DNA of 64,000 nucleotides from Carya illinoinensis (lineage: Eukaryota > Streptophyta > Magnoliopsida > Fagales > Juglandaceae). Of this stretch, positions 1 through 9,937 are shown in pieces. The stretch covers positions 17,097,501-17,161,500 of the forward strand of contig NC_056754.1 in NCBI RefSeq assembly GCF_018687715.1, read 5' to 3'. Numbering within the stretch: the stretch's first letter is position 1; each line of letters starts with the position of its first letter. Position numbers and translations under genes: made by a program. Under the pieces are notes generated by a model. The model was not told the DNA's origin. It saw only the letters and a list, made by a program, of their open reading frames with translations, and searched no databases.

Positions 1-120
1 CTCTTCCTTTCCTCTGAGCAATTTACCCTCAACCACGTTACTAGCCCATTTTGGAATGCTCGAGCATAGTACACCCACTTCCTCCCCGATGGTTGGGACA
101 TCGACGACTCTCCTTTCAAC

Positions 121-540
121 TCACCATGGGAAGGGTGCTTCTTCCATTTCCAATGTTGTGCATGCAAGTCTATCCACCCAAGGTATTTGAGATATATTAA
201 AATACAAAATTAAAAAAAAAAAATATCGTGCCTCCCAGACCCTGGCCAAGTACTTCTTCAACTTGTCCCCCTTCGTGACGTATAAACCAAGCACCTGATT
301 GACCACTACCTGAGAACCCGATCTTGCCTCTACCACAGTTGCTCCTATTGTTGCAACTATAAAGAGCCGTGCCACTAATGCTTCACATTTTATCTCATTA
401 TTGGTTACTTTGAATGTTAAAGTCGCCATGTAGTGTTGTTCCTGACTGTCGGGACTCAACAAATGCACTCTCAACCCTCTGCCCGCCCAGCAGGAGAAGC
501 CATCTATGAAAAGCATCCATGGTTTTCCTGTTGAAGCCAC
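121..540 (-). pseudogene. Retroelement second RNase H-like domain (remnant)
   Basis: The 139-residue translation contains a LFIDGFSCWAGRGLRVHLLSP block, then a FKVTNNEIKCEALVARL block and a VVNQVLGLYVTKGDKLKKYL block. These match the pattern D-G-S, N-N-E-A-E-Y-E-A-L and S-Q-L-V-V-N-Q of the extra RNase H domain in Tat-type elements. In the second block E-A-E-Y has become E-I-K-C, so a catalytic-region residue context is altered. The last third of the translation is out of frame with the family and looks like decay. Confidence 0.75.
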
Positions 541-549
541 CGCATCTTC

Positions 550-1000
550 TTAGGGGAAACCCGAGAATTCTACCACAAAATCTGCCAATGCTTGCCCCTT
601 TACCGCCTTCCTTGGCATGTATTCTATATCAAACTCACTTAACTTGATTGACCACCCCACCAACCTTCCTAAGCTATCAGGTTTCGTTAGGGCCTTTGCT
701 AATGGGCTCTCAATGAGCACCCTTACTACATGAGCCTGAAAATATGAGCGGAGTCTTCTGTCCGCCGTCACCAAAGCAAAGACTAACATCTCCACTCGAG
801 GGTGGCTTACCTCTACTCCCCTCAAGGCCAGACTTACATAATATACAAGAAGTTGGACGTCCCTCCTCCTTTATTAGGACAACTGACTTCGCATGCAAAG
901 AGATTGCTAGGTATGGGTAGAGTATGTCGCCTTTCTCTGGTTGTTTTAGGAGTGGCAGGCTGGCTAGGTGTTGCTTTAAATTTTCAAAGACCTCGTCACA
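550..1000 (-). pseudogene. Retroelement RNase H and connection remnant
   Basis: A minus-strand stretch at 550-825 reads YFQAHVVRVLIESPLAK, followed by KLSEFDIEYMPRKAVKGQALADFVVEF. This is the usual end of the first RNase H domain in plant gypsy elements, where K-GQ-LADF-E precedes the second domain. The region up to about 1000 lacks a long open frame and bridges to the reverse transcriptase. Frameshifts separate it from both neighbours. Confidence 0.7.
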
Positions 1001-1004
1001 TTCT

Positions 1005-1796
1005 TCATTCCAGGGTTACATCTTGCGTAGTGCCCGGAAGAAAAGGAGGCATTTGTTCTTCAATTTGGCTATGAATTTGCTCAGGGCCCAAGAATTTTCC
1101 TGACTTGACCCCGAAAGCACATTTTGCGGGGTTCAGCTTCATCTTGTAACGACGTAGGATCCCGAACGCTGCCCGTAAGTCGTCAAGGTGTTGTGCAGGT
1201 TCTTTGTTCTTCACTAACAGGTCGTCTACATATACTTCCATGGACTTCCGAATCTGCTCCTTAAACATGCAATTAACCAACCTTTGGTAGGTTGCTCCTG
1301 CATTTTTCAATCCGAACAGCATAACTTGGTAGCAATACAGCCTGCGATCGGTAATGAACAACATATTTTCCTCATCTGTTGGGTGCATTCGGATCTGATT
1401 ATAGCCTAAATAGGCATCCATGAAACTCAGCATCTAGCGTCCTGCTATTGCGTCTACAATAACATCAATACGTGGCAAAGGAAAACTGTCTTTTAGGCAA
1501 GTCTTATTCAAGTCAGTGAAATCCAAACACATACTCCACTTTCCATCTACCTTTTTCACCAAGACGACGTTGGAAAACCACTCCTGATAATGGGCTTCCT
1601 TAATGAATCCAGTGGCAAGTAGACATTTTACATCTTCGTTAATGGCAGCGTAATTTTCTACATTGAACGACCTCCTTTTCTGGCACACTGTCTTGTGCAT
1701 AGGATCTATGCATAATCGATGGTCAATGACGTTATTGTCTATCACAGGCATTTCCTCATGGCTCCAAGTGAAAACATCTTTGTGCTCTATTAACAA
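1005..1796 (-). pseudogene. Retroelement reverse transcriptase (two frame pieces)
   Basis: The piece at 1434-1796 carries the finger region (VVLVKKVDGKWSMCLDFTDLNK, then FPLPRIDVIVDAIAGR). The piece at 1005-1433 continues with LSFMDAYLGYNQIRMHP, FGLKNAGATYQRLVNCMF and the active-site box YVDDLLVK. A TAG separates AGR from MLSF, so the domain is interrupted exactly between two conserved blocks. The YVDD catalytic aspartates are intact. It is typical of gypsy elements and sits in the expected position between protease and RNase H. Confidence 0.9.
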
Positions 1797-2024
1797 CTAC
1801 TTTAGAACTTCTCTGTCTCCTGGAAGGACTTGGGTCCCAATACGTGTGGTAGCGTCAGGGCGGTCAGGATACAGCGTCACAAGTTCCAGTGGCTCGTTGG
1901 CTTCGGCTTGCTATAGACTCTGTCATCTCCGACCTCCAAGCTCTTTTCTAGAATCACCACCAAAGGTGGCGGTAAGGGTGGTACTGACGTTTCACTTCCT
2001 CTTTCAATGGTACACACTTCGCTT

Positions 2025-2222
2025 TTATTTCTCTTTAACTCTTGTACATAACATTTTTCGTGCTAGAGCTTGTTTGCCCCGTGCCTCCCTCACTCCACCA
2101 TCGATTGGGAACTTCATCTTGAAGTGGTAAGTAGATGTTACCATCTTGAGATAGTTGAGCGTTAGTCTCCCCAATATAACATTATAGTAAGATAGAGCTT
2201 TTATCACCAAGCAGTCGGTCAT
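2025..2222 (-). pseudogene. Retroelement protease-end remnant
   Basis: The translation contains YYNVILGRLTLNYLKMVTSTYHFKMKFP followed by GVREARGKQALAR. Plant gypsy polyproteins have this Y-N-A-I-L-G-R-P-x-L block at the end of the protease domain. The upstream active-site part is not in an open frame here. It lies about 230 bases before the reverse transcriptase start on the same strand, as expected. Confidence 0.65.
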
Positions 2223-3157
2223 GGTGGTGGTCGTCTAAGTACCCGTCCCGACGATCACTGGGAGGGTAATAGCTTCGACTGGTTGTATTGTATCTCCAGA
2301 AAAACCGGCGTCTGGGAGGGCCTCAGCTTAATAGCCTCCCAAAATAGTATATCTATCGAGCTTTCATTGTCAATTAGTATCCGCATGGTCGTGGCTATTA
2401 TAAGGGTATCACCAAGGCATCATCGTGCGGATACAATACTCCTTCTCAATCTTCCTCCCCGTAGGATATTACCATCTGAGCATCAAGTTTTTAATGTTTA
2501 GGGGCCCTGTGTGTCACATATATTTCCTCATTCCTTGCCCTTCGTGCATGCGCTTTCCGACTAAACGTGGACACGCCGCCTCCAGGGAAGACCCTTGCTA
2601 TTGTCTCGATTTTCCCTATGGGCGCCCTGTTCCTATCCCCCTTTGAGGGAGCCTTGTCCCTATTTTCCGAGTGGTCATTAGTTCGGTATTGGCATTGCTA
2701 GTCCAGACTGTTGCTTCTTCAGGAGCCGCGTCCAGACTCATGGCACCTTTTGGGGTTTGAGTACTCTGCAACCATCCGCTCCAACTCTCCCAAACCTGCT
2801 AGCTCAGTCACCCTCTTCTTCATAGTTGTGCAGTCTTCAATCCAATGCAACTCTGTTTGATGGTACTTACAATAGCAACTCCCTGTCCTAGCCTAACGCC
2901 ATTCCTTGTTGTCCTTCACATCTTCTCGCACGTTCAGATTGTTATGTATCAACCTAGGATTTTGGCCTGGCCACCTTTCTTTCCTTCTCTCTTGACGGTT
3001 TTATCCAGGCTTCCTGTCAACCTGCCCACTTCTCCACTCGATCTTACCTTCCTCCTTCCTTGGATCTACCAAAGCTTGTAGTACATATTCGGCATTAACA
3101 AAATCATCCGCCCTATCCATAAATTCCATGAGGGTGGAAGGAGTTTTTCAACCCAAT

Positions 3158-3343
3158 TCAGCCATGAAGGGACTTCATGGCCAGATCCCACCCAGGAGGG
3201 CGGCGAGGGTAATCTTCTCCTTGGTCATCTGTTATTAACCTTTCCTTGTTAAAACGAGTAAGGTAGGCCTTCAGGTTCTCATCCTCCTTTTGTTTGACCA
3301 TTAATAGATAGGCGGCTAGGTGCCAACGTCTCCTGCTGGGCAT
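3158..3343 (-). pseudogene. Retroelement gag remnant
   Basis: The short translation has LLMVKQKEDENLKAYLTRFNKERL, matching the Q-x-x-x-E-S-L-x-x-Y-x-x-R-F-N block of the retrotransposon gag family. The surrounding 2300-4000 region is the rest of gag in several broken frames, including a glutamate- and arginine-rich part. It lies between the primer-binding site and protease remnants, in the correct order. Confidence 0.7.
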
Positions 3344-4002
3344 AAACTACGTAAGGAACTGCTTAACCAATTCTTCAAAAATGTTTATTGACCTCAACTT
3401 AAAGGTCCCGAACCACCCTCATGCTATCCCCTTTAGTGTCAAGTGGAAAGCTTAGCAAGCAATCTCCTCAAAAAAACCATGAAGTGTAATATGGGCTTTA
3501 AAGTTCTCCAGATGGTCCACTAGATCTTTGGACCCATCATACATATCTATTTAGGGTATCTTGAATTTTGGAGGGAGCGGCATGACCATAATCTTTTCAC
3601 TATATGGCAAATCAGTTTGGTTTAACAGGCATTTTACCAAGGAAGACCCTCCCCCCATCTTCTTCACCATCACCTCATATTTTTTGCCAGACTTCTCAGC
3701 TCGTCGTGCATCTTTTTCTTCTCTGCCTCTCCTAGGCTTGACTCTCCATTGTATTGCGATTTGCCTTCACCCTGCTCACTATGACTGGGTGCAGTGTTGT
3801 CATTGAATTCTATGTTCTTTCACCGCAAGTCATAGTTTTCTTTTTTTAGAGCCTTCAACGCCTTCTTTAGCTTTTCTTCACTCGCTGCTAGTCATGCTTC
3901 TATGGATGTTGGTAATGTATTCATCTCTCGATTCGCTAAGGAATGGGTTACAGTTGGCATGTGAGAACCACGTTGGTATACAATGAGAAACTGAACACAA
4001 AT

Positions 4003-4020
4003 CCCACAGACGGTGCCACT
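4003..4020 (-). other. Putative primer-binding site next to LTR edge
   Basis: On the minus strand the LTR would end in CCTTAACA and is followed by GTGGCACCGTCTGTGGGA. Plant gypsy elements often carry a TGGCGCCGTCTGTGGG-type string directly after the 5' LTR. The LTR edge TG on the plus strand is at 4020-4021. This fixes where gag-side sequence stops, although the far LTR end is not determined. Confidence 0.5.
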
Positions 4021-4606
4021 GTTAAGGACGTTCCCCACCACCTCAAACGTAACCATTTACCTGCAAGATGTAAGAGAACTTTGGCGTGATACGCCTACAA
4101 GCACTCCGATGTTTAAATCAGTAAAAAATCTCACACAAGTAACCAAGAATTCAAATTGAGATTATTTTTAGAATTACCTGATATATATATATATATAGAG
4201 GCTTTAGATTGAATTACATCAGCACTACAGTTAGATTATGCTCACGTGATGTCTATCTCACGTTATGTTTATTAGCATGAATTATCCCTGAATAACTGGA
4301 ATGGCCATGTATGTGCATGGAATTCTTATCCTTTCATGCAAGGTGGCACATAGATCCCTAGTGGGCTTGGGACCTCCAGCTCGAGCCATGCGATAAAGAG
4401 CCTTCTCCATTGGGTGGTCCTCCATTAAAAATGAAAAGATAATTAAAACTTGAGTTGGTGCATGCATGTTTATTGCAATAGAACCCAATTACTCATCAAT
4501 ACTAATCATCAATTATATCCTGTAAAAACCTCCCGGTAATCCAGTTTGGCAACATTTATGAGATACGAATAAGGACATAATTAAGACTAGTTTTAGCCCA
4601 GGTGTG

Positions 4607-5026
4607 TTAAGGATCAATGTTTTGAATACCGTACCGGATGTTATACCGATCAAGGCACTGGAATGAAATATTTCGGTACCAGTACCGTTTCGTGTACCGT
4701 TTCGGGATAGTCGATATATAAATAAATTATATATATAAATATATATATATAAATTATATTTCAAAATAATAATCTATATATGAATAAATTATACATGAAT
4801 ACATATGTATATATAAATTATAAATAGTCTGATATGAATTGGGGTCAAAAAATGAGATTATAACTTAAAAAAATAAATAAATAAATAAATAAAGGCCGAA
4901 ATATCGAAATACCAGCCAGTACGCAGGCCGGTACAGCCAGTACGAAACAGGTACCTTACCTGTACCGGCCTAGTGACCGGTACGAAATGTACTGGCCGGT
5001 ACGGTACCAAAAACACTGTTAAGGAT
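4607..5026. mobile_element. hAT-like MITE with 8-bp target duplication
   Basis: The element at 4615-5018 (404 bases) has inverted ends of about 23 bases. One opens CAATGTTTTGAATACCGTAC; the other, inverted, opens CAGTGTTTTTGGTACCGTAC. It is flanked on both sides by TTAAGGAT (4607-4614 and 5019-5026). The ISCA copy near 14020 has the uninterrupted site CATCAAGGATTG, which confirms the insertion. An 8-base duplication and a CAGTG-type end fit the hAT superfamily. It has no coding capacity and is rich in CCGGTAC palindromes. Confidence 0.85.
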
Positions 5027-5086
5027 TGCAATGGTTACAATGACAAATAACCAGCAATGATTGTGAGTGCTTGCAATTCTTCTACA

Positions 5087-5441
5087 GGGCATGTTTGGAT
5101 GCTTAAAGTATCTCAAAATTTTATAAATGGTAGTTAAATGGTTTGAGTAAAAATATTTTATTAGATTTTGAAAAAAAAAATTGAATAAAAATATATTTTA
5201 AAATAAGTATTGAATTGGAATTTATGAAAATGAATAGATAAAATTAAAAAGTTGTTTTAATATTATTTTTTAATATTATTTTTGTTTGAAGTTTGTAAAA
5301 GTTATATTGATTTTTATGATTGAGTAATGATTAGATAAAAAAGTTAAAATTTTGAAATTGAAAAGTATTTTATGTTTGAGTGATATTTAGAAATTAAGTT
5401 ATGAGGAAATTTGAAAATTTTCATGTTTGCCAAACTTGCCC
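5087..5441. mobile_element. Tourist-like MITE, GGGC-TGTTTGG family (copy 1)
   Basis: The ends are inverted: GGGCATGTTTGG at 5087 and, inverted at 5441, GGGCAAGTTTGG. The body is AT-rich, with an early block about restoring 'AGTATCTCAAAATTTT'. The same element lies at 14083-14395 in the ISCA intron, so it predates the duplication. A relative sits at 58047-58414. Flanking trinucleotides are TCA or TTA-like but no longer identical. PIF/Harbinger affiliation is inferred from ends and target size. Confidence 0.7.
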
Positions 5442-5547
5442 TTAATTTACAGCAAATATATATATTGTTCTATAAAAATTGCAAATCTTATTTTTCTGAC
5501 AATTTAAAAGAAAAAAAATGATTTGCAAACAGCTTCTTTGTTGAGAT

Positions 5548-5886
5548 TTAGGCATAATTTGGTTTTACAAACCATCTCATACCATTTCATCTCAATATTT
5601 AAATATCAGTCAAATACAAACATTTTTCAATTTTAAATTTTGAATTTTTCAACTTTTTCATCTAATCATTATAATTTTCTCAAACTTTCAAATAAAACAC
5701 AAAATATAATTCAACTTTTTCAAATCTCAAAGTAAAACTAATATTAAAAAATTATATTATAATCCTCTTTTAACTTTATAAATTTTTAATCAACTTTTTC
5801 TCTCTAATTTTTCAAAACGCTATAAAAATATATATTCGCTTAAATCATTTCAATACTATTCACTACTATAACCAAACGAGGCCTTA
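5548..5886. mobile_element. Tourist-like MITE with TTA duplication and empty site
   Basis: The element spans 5551-5883 (333 bases), with ends GGCATAATTTGGTT and, inverted, GGCCTCGTTTGGTT, flanked by TTA on both sides. The ISCA copy at about 14480 reads GAGATTTACAGGAAACTG without the insertion. This shows the insertion came after the duplication or was absent from the donor. The TTA target and GGC ends fit PIF/Harbinger non-autonomous elements. Confidence 0.8.
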
Positions 5887-6687
5887 AAGGAAATTGAAGA
5901 CAGCAGATTTTTTTTGTAAGTATATATAAATATATTTTTTTTATAAGTATATATAAATATATATTTTTTAGAAGTAATGAGTATATATGAATATATTGAG
6001 AAAAATCAAATCCCAGAAATCGGCTCCATGGACCAACGGTATCAGATCCATAGATTCCACCTCAATGTACAAGTATACGACTCTTTCAAGAGTGCAGTCA
6101 TCATTTTTATATTGATAATTAGAATCTTCCGACAATTAGCAATTGCGATCAATGATAACACATTTACATTAGCGAATTAGTTATTGAAATACCAATCCTA
6201 AAAGATCATATAAAACTAGCAAATGATGGGAAAGAGTCAGAGGATTTTCTTTTTGGGTTATAGTTCGCAGATTGACTATGATAATTCAAACATTTAATTT
6301 GCCGTTAAGTGCTCCACAGTCATTTTCACTCATCTTATTCAAGTGCTGCAATGCATTATCTGTAGGCAAAATTGCCGGTGTGACGCCGGCCCTCAGATGC
6401 TGGTGCAGCTGAAAAATAGAGGAAATTTATATGGCTATGGTCATATACTCAGGAAATCTGAACTTTAAAAAATAATTACAATGCCGACCGCTTTCCCAAG
6501 TATCGAGTGAAAACCTCAGGAAATGAAAGATTGATGCAGCTACTCTTAATTCATCAACTGCTTTTGAAGGAAGAAATTAACACAGCTGCATAGGATTACA
6601 TACCATGAACTAGCAAAATGAATCATTCTCAGGTTTAAAGCATCTAAAACAATTAAGTTGTTTAGCTGATAATCGTTTTTTTTTATC

Positions 6688-6824
6688 AATAAACAAAATT
6701 TATTGAGCATAAAATAGACTAAGGCCCGACTATACCGAACATACAAGAGCATTGCCTATGCATGCTAGCTTAATGATACAAGGAAGTCATGAAAAGACAT
6801 GTTATTAAAATCAATTACAATTGA
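6688..6824 (-). mobile_element. 3' tip of minus-strand LINE inside the duplicated segment
   Basis: A T-run followed by ATCAATAAACAAAATTTATT matches the 3' end of the LINE at 17764-19264 for about 135 bases, then the match stops. The duplicated segment therefore ends inside that LINE, so the LINE was already in the ISCA intron before the duplication. Confidence 0.75.
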
Positions 6825-6842
6825 GTAGTGGAAACTAATTAG

Positions 6843-6975
6843 TGGCATGCATGGTCAAGTGGATGGACACCTCCCTTTGGTAAGGGAGGTCACTTATTTG
6901 AAACACTCCTATTCAATATTTCAATTGAATTTATTTGAATAGTGCTACATCTTTAAGGAATGTAGCCTAAGGATC
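6843..6975 (+). mobile_element. tRNA-derived SINE-like fragment
   Basis: The sequence has a box A-like string (ATGGTCAAGTGGATGG) and, about 50 bases later, a degenerate box B-like string (TTATTTGAAACACTCC), as in the tRNA-related head of plant SINEs. The tail is not clearly delimited. It starts about 20 bases after the end of the ISCA duplication. The identification rests only on the two boxes and their spacing. Confidence 0.4.
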
Positions 6976-9294
6976 TACCGAGAAGGCAAAAAAAGAAATT
7001 CTACTTTTTCTAATTTCTTTTCATTCATTTTTTTGGTATTCTTAAATATTTTTTAAAATAGAAAACAATTCGCAACATTATTAAAAAATGTTTTCCTAAT
7101 CACTAAGTAAAAAAATACACTATCGGGAGAAATGCTTGAACCCATTATCTAGATTCCAAACATTGCTCAATTTATTTTGAAGCATTGCACCCTTTCAAGT
7201 GCCTATTCAAACCAACCATTGCACCTATTTGGCCCACACACTTGATTGGTCCAAGCATCATGTCTTTTCAGCTCCAGCATTGTGCCTCTTCGAACTTGGC
7301 CCACATGCACCCTTAGACTGTTTATTACATGCCTTGTAAAATAGCACACTCTTACCACTGAATAAATGTATCTCTTTGAAATAATGATTTATAAAAATAA
7401 ATAATAATCGAAGTTTAATAAATTTACATATTTAATATCACAGTCTATAATAAATATAACATGTCATGTGTAAGAAAAAGTTATTTTTACATTAAAATAA
7501 TGTAAAGACTTAATTAGAAAAGGGGGGGAAAAGACACTAAAACAGATAAACTAAACCATAAAACCTGAAACATGTGAAATAAATAAAACCTCTAGAACTA
7601 AAATTAAAAAAATAAATAAAGAAAAATAAATAAAATTGGAGAGGGGGCCCTCCCCTAGTCAAGTTGTCAAGTTGATCGAGTTGAAGAGATCTTCCTACAC
7701 CCCTGGGCGGTGGCTTTAGGGGAATAATGAATAGGGCGCTTGGCAACCGCATGTCAGAGTGAATTCCGGATAATGAATTAAAATTAAATAATTTATTTTT
7801 TAAAATTTTTAATATTAAAATAATATATCTTAATAGGATTTTATTAAATTTTTAATTTTAATCTCAATCTATCGTATCTCATCTATTAAAACATACGAAA
7901 CTCATCTATTAAAACAAACGAAATCATTTGTATTGAAATTAAAATTAGAAATGAGATAAAATATTACTTTTTAATAATATTATTATTTAAAAATTTAAAA
8001 AAATAAATTATTTATTACCATTTTTCATTACTTTTTGTGCCACCTCAAAGCCAGGTTGGGGCACCTCCGATGTTGCCATATTTGTGGCTATGTTGTCAGA
8101 GGTCGCCTTCCAAGTTCCAACTCTCCTTCACGGGCCCGGGGATGGCTTCCCTCCCCTCCCAATTCTACTTATATATATTCAGAATTTTGAAAACTTTTTT
8201 ATATTGTTTTAGAATATTTATTTTTTAAAATATTTTAATTTTTAATTTTTGGTTTTTATATATTTTCAAATTTCTAATTTTATTCTCCTTTTACTTTTTA
8301 TATCATTTATGATATTTTTTAGAGACTAAATTTATACGAGACGCGCGTGGCATCACTGGCATGTGACACAAGTAACTTGAGTTCTATACTGATAGAAGTT
8401 AATAGAAGAAATGATTTAATCAAACCTTAAAATATGTAAATTAAAGTATCAATTAAAAAAGAGATATTATATTTACACAAAGTAAATAAAAATTTATAGA
8501 ATCATATGATTTGATGTAATATATTATATCTTCTTTATAAGAAATAGTATTTTATAATTTAAAGAACTATATCAAAATATCAATTTGTAAGTTTATTTTT
8601 GTAAAATATCAGTATAAATAAAGTATTTCTCACGTTAACAAAAATAAAAAATAAAACAGAATGATCAGTTTGACTTTGAACAAAATCATATGCATCAATA
8701 TTTTAGTATTTAAACTTTATTAGGATATTATGCATTATTGGTTCTTCTGCGAACAGAAAAGAAAATAGTACAACCAAGGGTTCAAGAGTTCGTCCCTTGC
8801 TTTTCTACATCAAAATCTCTCTGCATTTAGGTGGAGCTCAGCTAGGGCATGCGTGCTGTTTCCCTTCTCTTGGCAACATTTACATAAGTAATTAATATTC
8901 CATATATAGATACTTTCATGTATAACACAATCACATGAATGGAAGGCCAAGGCTTTTACATATCTTGACTAGACCAAAGGTTAGCTAGGAAGCTTCATCC
9001 GATCCCTTATTCCCTTCCCTTTATTGTTCAAAGTGATTCGGGTTTATTAATTAATATATTCAAAGTGGCCGTTCTTGACTAGACCAAGAACTCCTTCGAA
9101 TGTGGTTCTTTTCGTTCTTGCAAAGTTAATAGTGGAGAATCTTAAACAAAGTAAATGATCCCTTGGGGCATGAAGAACCTAGCTGGCTTATAAGCAAAAA
9201 CATATAGAATGAATAGCACCTTGATCTTCCAGCTAAAAATACTCCCTAAATTGAGGAAAAAGAACTTCCTTCATTCTTGACACAAATTATCAGA
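6976..9294. other. Gene-free AT-rich stretch with repeat islands
   Basis: No open frame here has codon structure or a recognisable product. Two GC-richer islands (about 7640-7745 and 8037-8165) stand in otherwise AT-rich, MITE-like DNA. Both contain runs such as GGGGGCCC or GGGCCCGGGG and read as decayed repeats. The last 500 bases presumably hold the promoter and leader of the gene that begins at 9295, but I see no convincing TATA box. Confidence 0.5.
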
Positions 9295-9866
9295 ATGAAT
9301 AGGGAGGATCAAGTTCTCGACCCAGAGCAGCAGAAAAAGGGTACCTGGGGACGGGAAGACATTAGCGGCAACATTAAAGGCAAAGACGACAGCGTTACAA
9401 CGTATAGCCCTATCCATCCACGAGAAGAGCAACGCATTAAGGGTAGTGTTCTTGGAGGGGACAACATCGGAAGAGAAACAAGAGACATGAGAGATCCCAT
9501 CCCTACAAAGATGAGCACAAACAGCACTCCAATATATGCAAGTTCAGTACCGACGTTTCCGGGTCAAGAGCAGCAGCCAAAAGCAGATATTGCTCTCAGG
9601 CAGGAGGAAGATCACAAGAGAAATGGTATGGGTATAGTTTATTAATACTTGATCGAACTTAAGATTTATTTCTATAATTAAGTTATATATATATTGATCA
9701 TCTTAATAATTACATTTATTACTCAATATATATAATATGCATAGCATTCATGATCGATCTATATATGATCTAGACTAACTTAATTATAAGCAAAAATATG
9801 GAAAATCCACAAGATTATGGTTTTTTTTTTTTTTCTCTTCATACTGAATGTCTATGACATGCAATT

Positions 9867-9937
<71 letters not shown>

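Larger units (their letters stand above)
1..4420 (-). mobile_element. Decayed Ty3/gypsy LTR retrotransposon, Tat-like, partial
   Basis: Reading on the minus strand from about 4020 down to 1, the order is primer-binding site, gag, protease, reverse transcriptase, RNase H and a second RNase H-like domain. This is the Ty3/gypsy order. The integrase and the other LTR would lie left of the window. A second RNase H-like domain after the reverse transcriptase is known from the Tat/Ogre/Retand lineage, so that lineage is inferred. Every domain is broken by stops and frameshifts, so the copy cannot be autonomous. The LTR side begins at about 4020 (TG on the plus strand). Its far end, near 4420, is not resolved, and I found no target-site duplication. 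Confidence 0.85.
4430..6824 (-). pseudogene. Partial duplicated copy of ISCA intron 2 / exon 2 / intron 1
   Basis: This segment matches 13845-17905 of the functional ISCA gene in the same orientation and order: intron 2, then the 5' part of exon 2 (about 6330-6405), then the start of intron 1 with the 3' tip of a LINE. It lacks exons 1 and 3. About 750 bases present at 16675-17425 are missing, which removes the part of exon 2 that holds the conserved GCSG cysteine. The exon remnant also has a 4-base insertion (GACGCCGGCC against GACGCCC), so the frame is lost. It carries two MITEs absent from the other copy and lacks the plus-strand LINE found there. It cannot encode an IscA protein. Confidence 0.85.

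Noticed and set aside
9309..9527. 72-residue minus-strand frame
   Set aside because: It is the shadow of exon 1 of the CaaX-box gene on the opposite strand.
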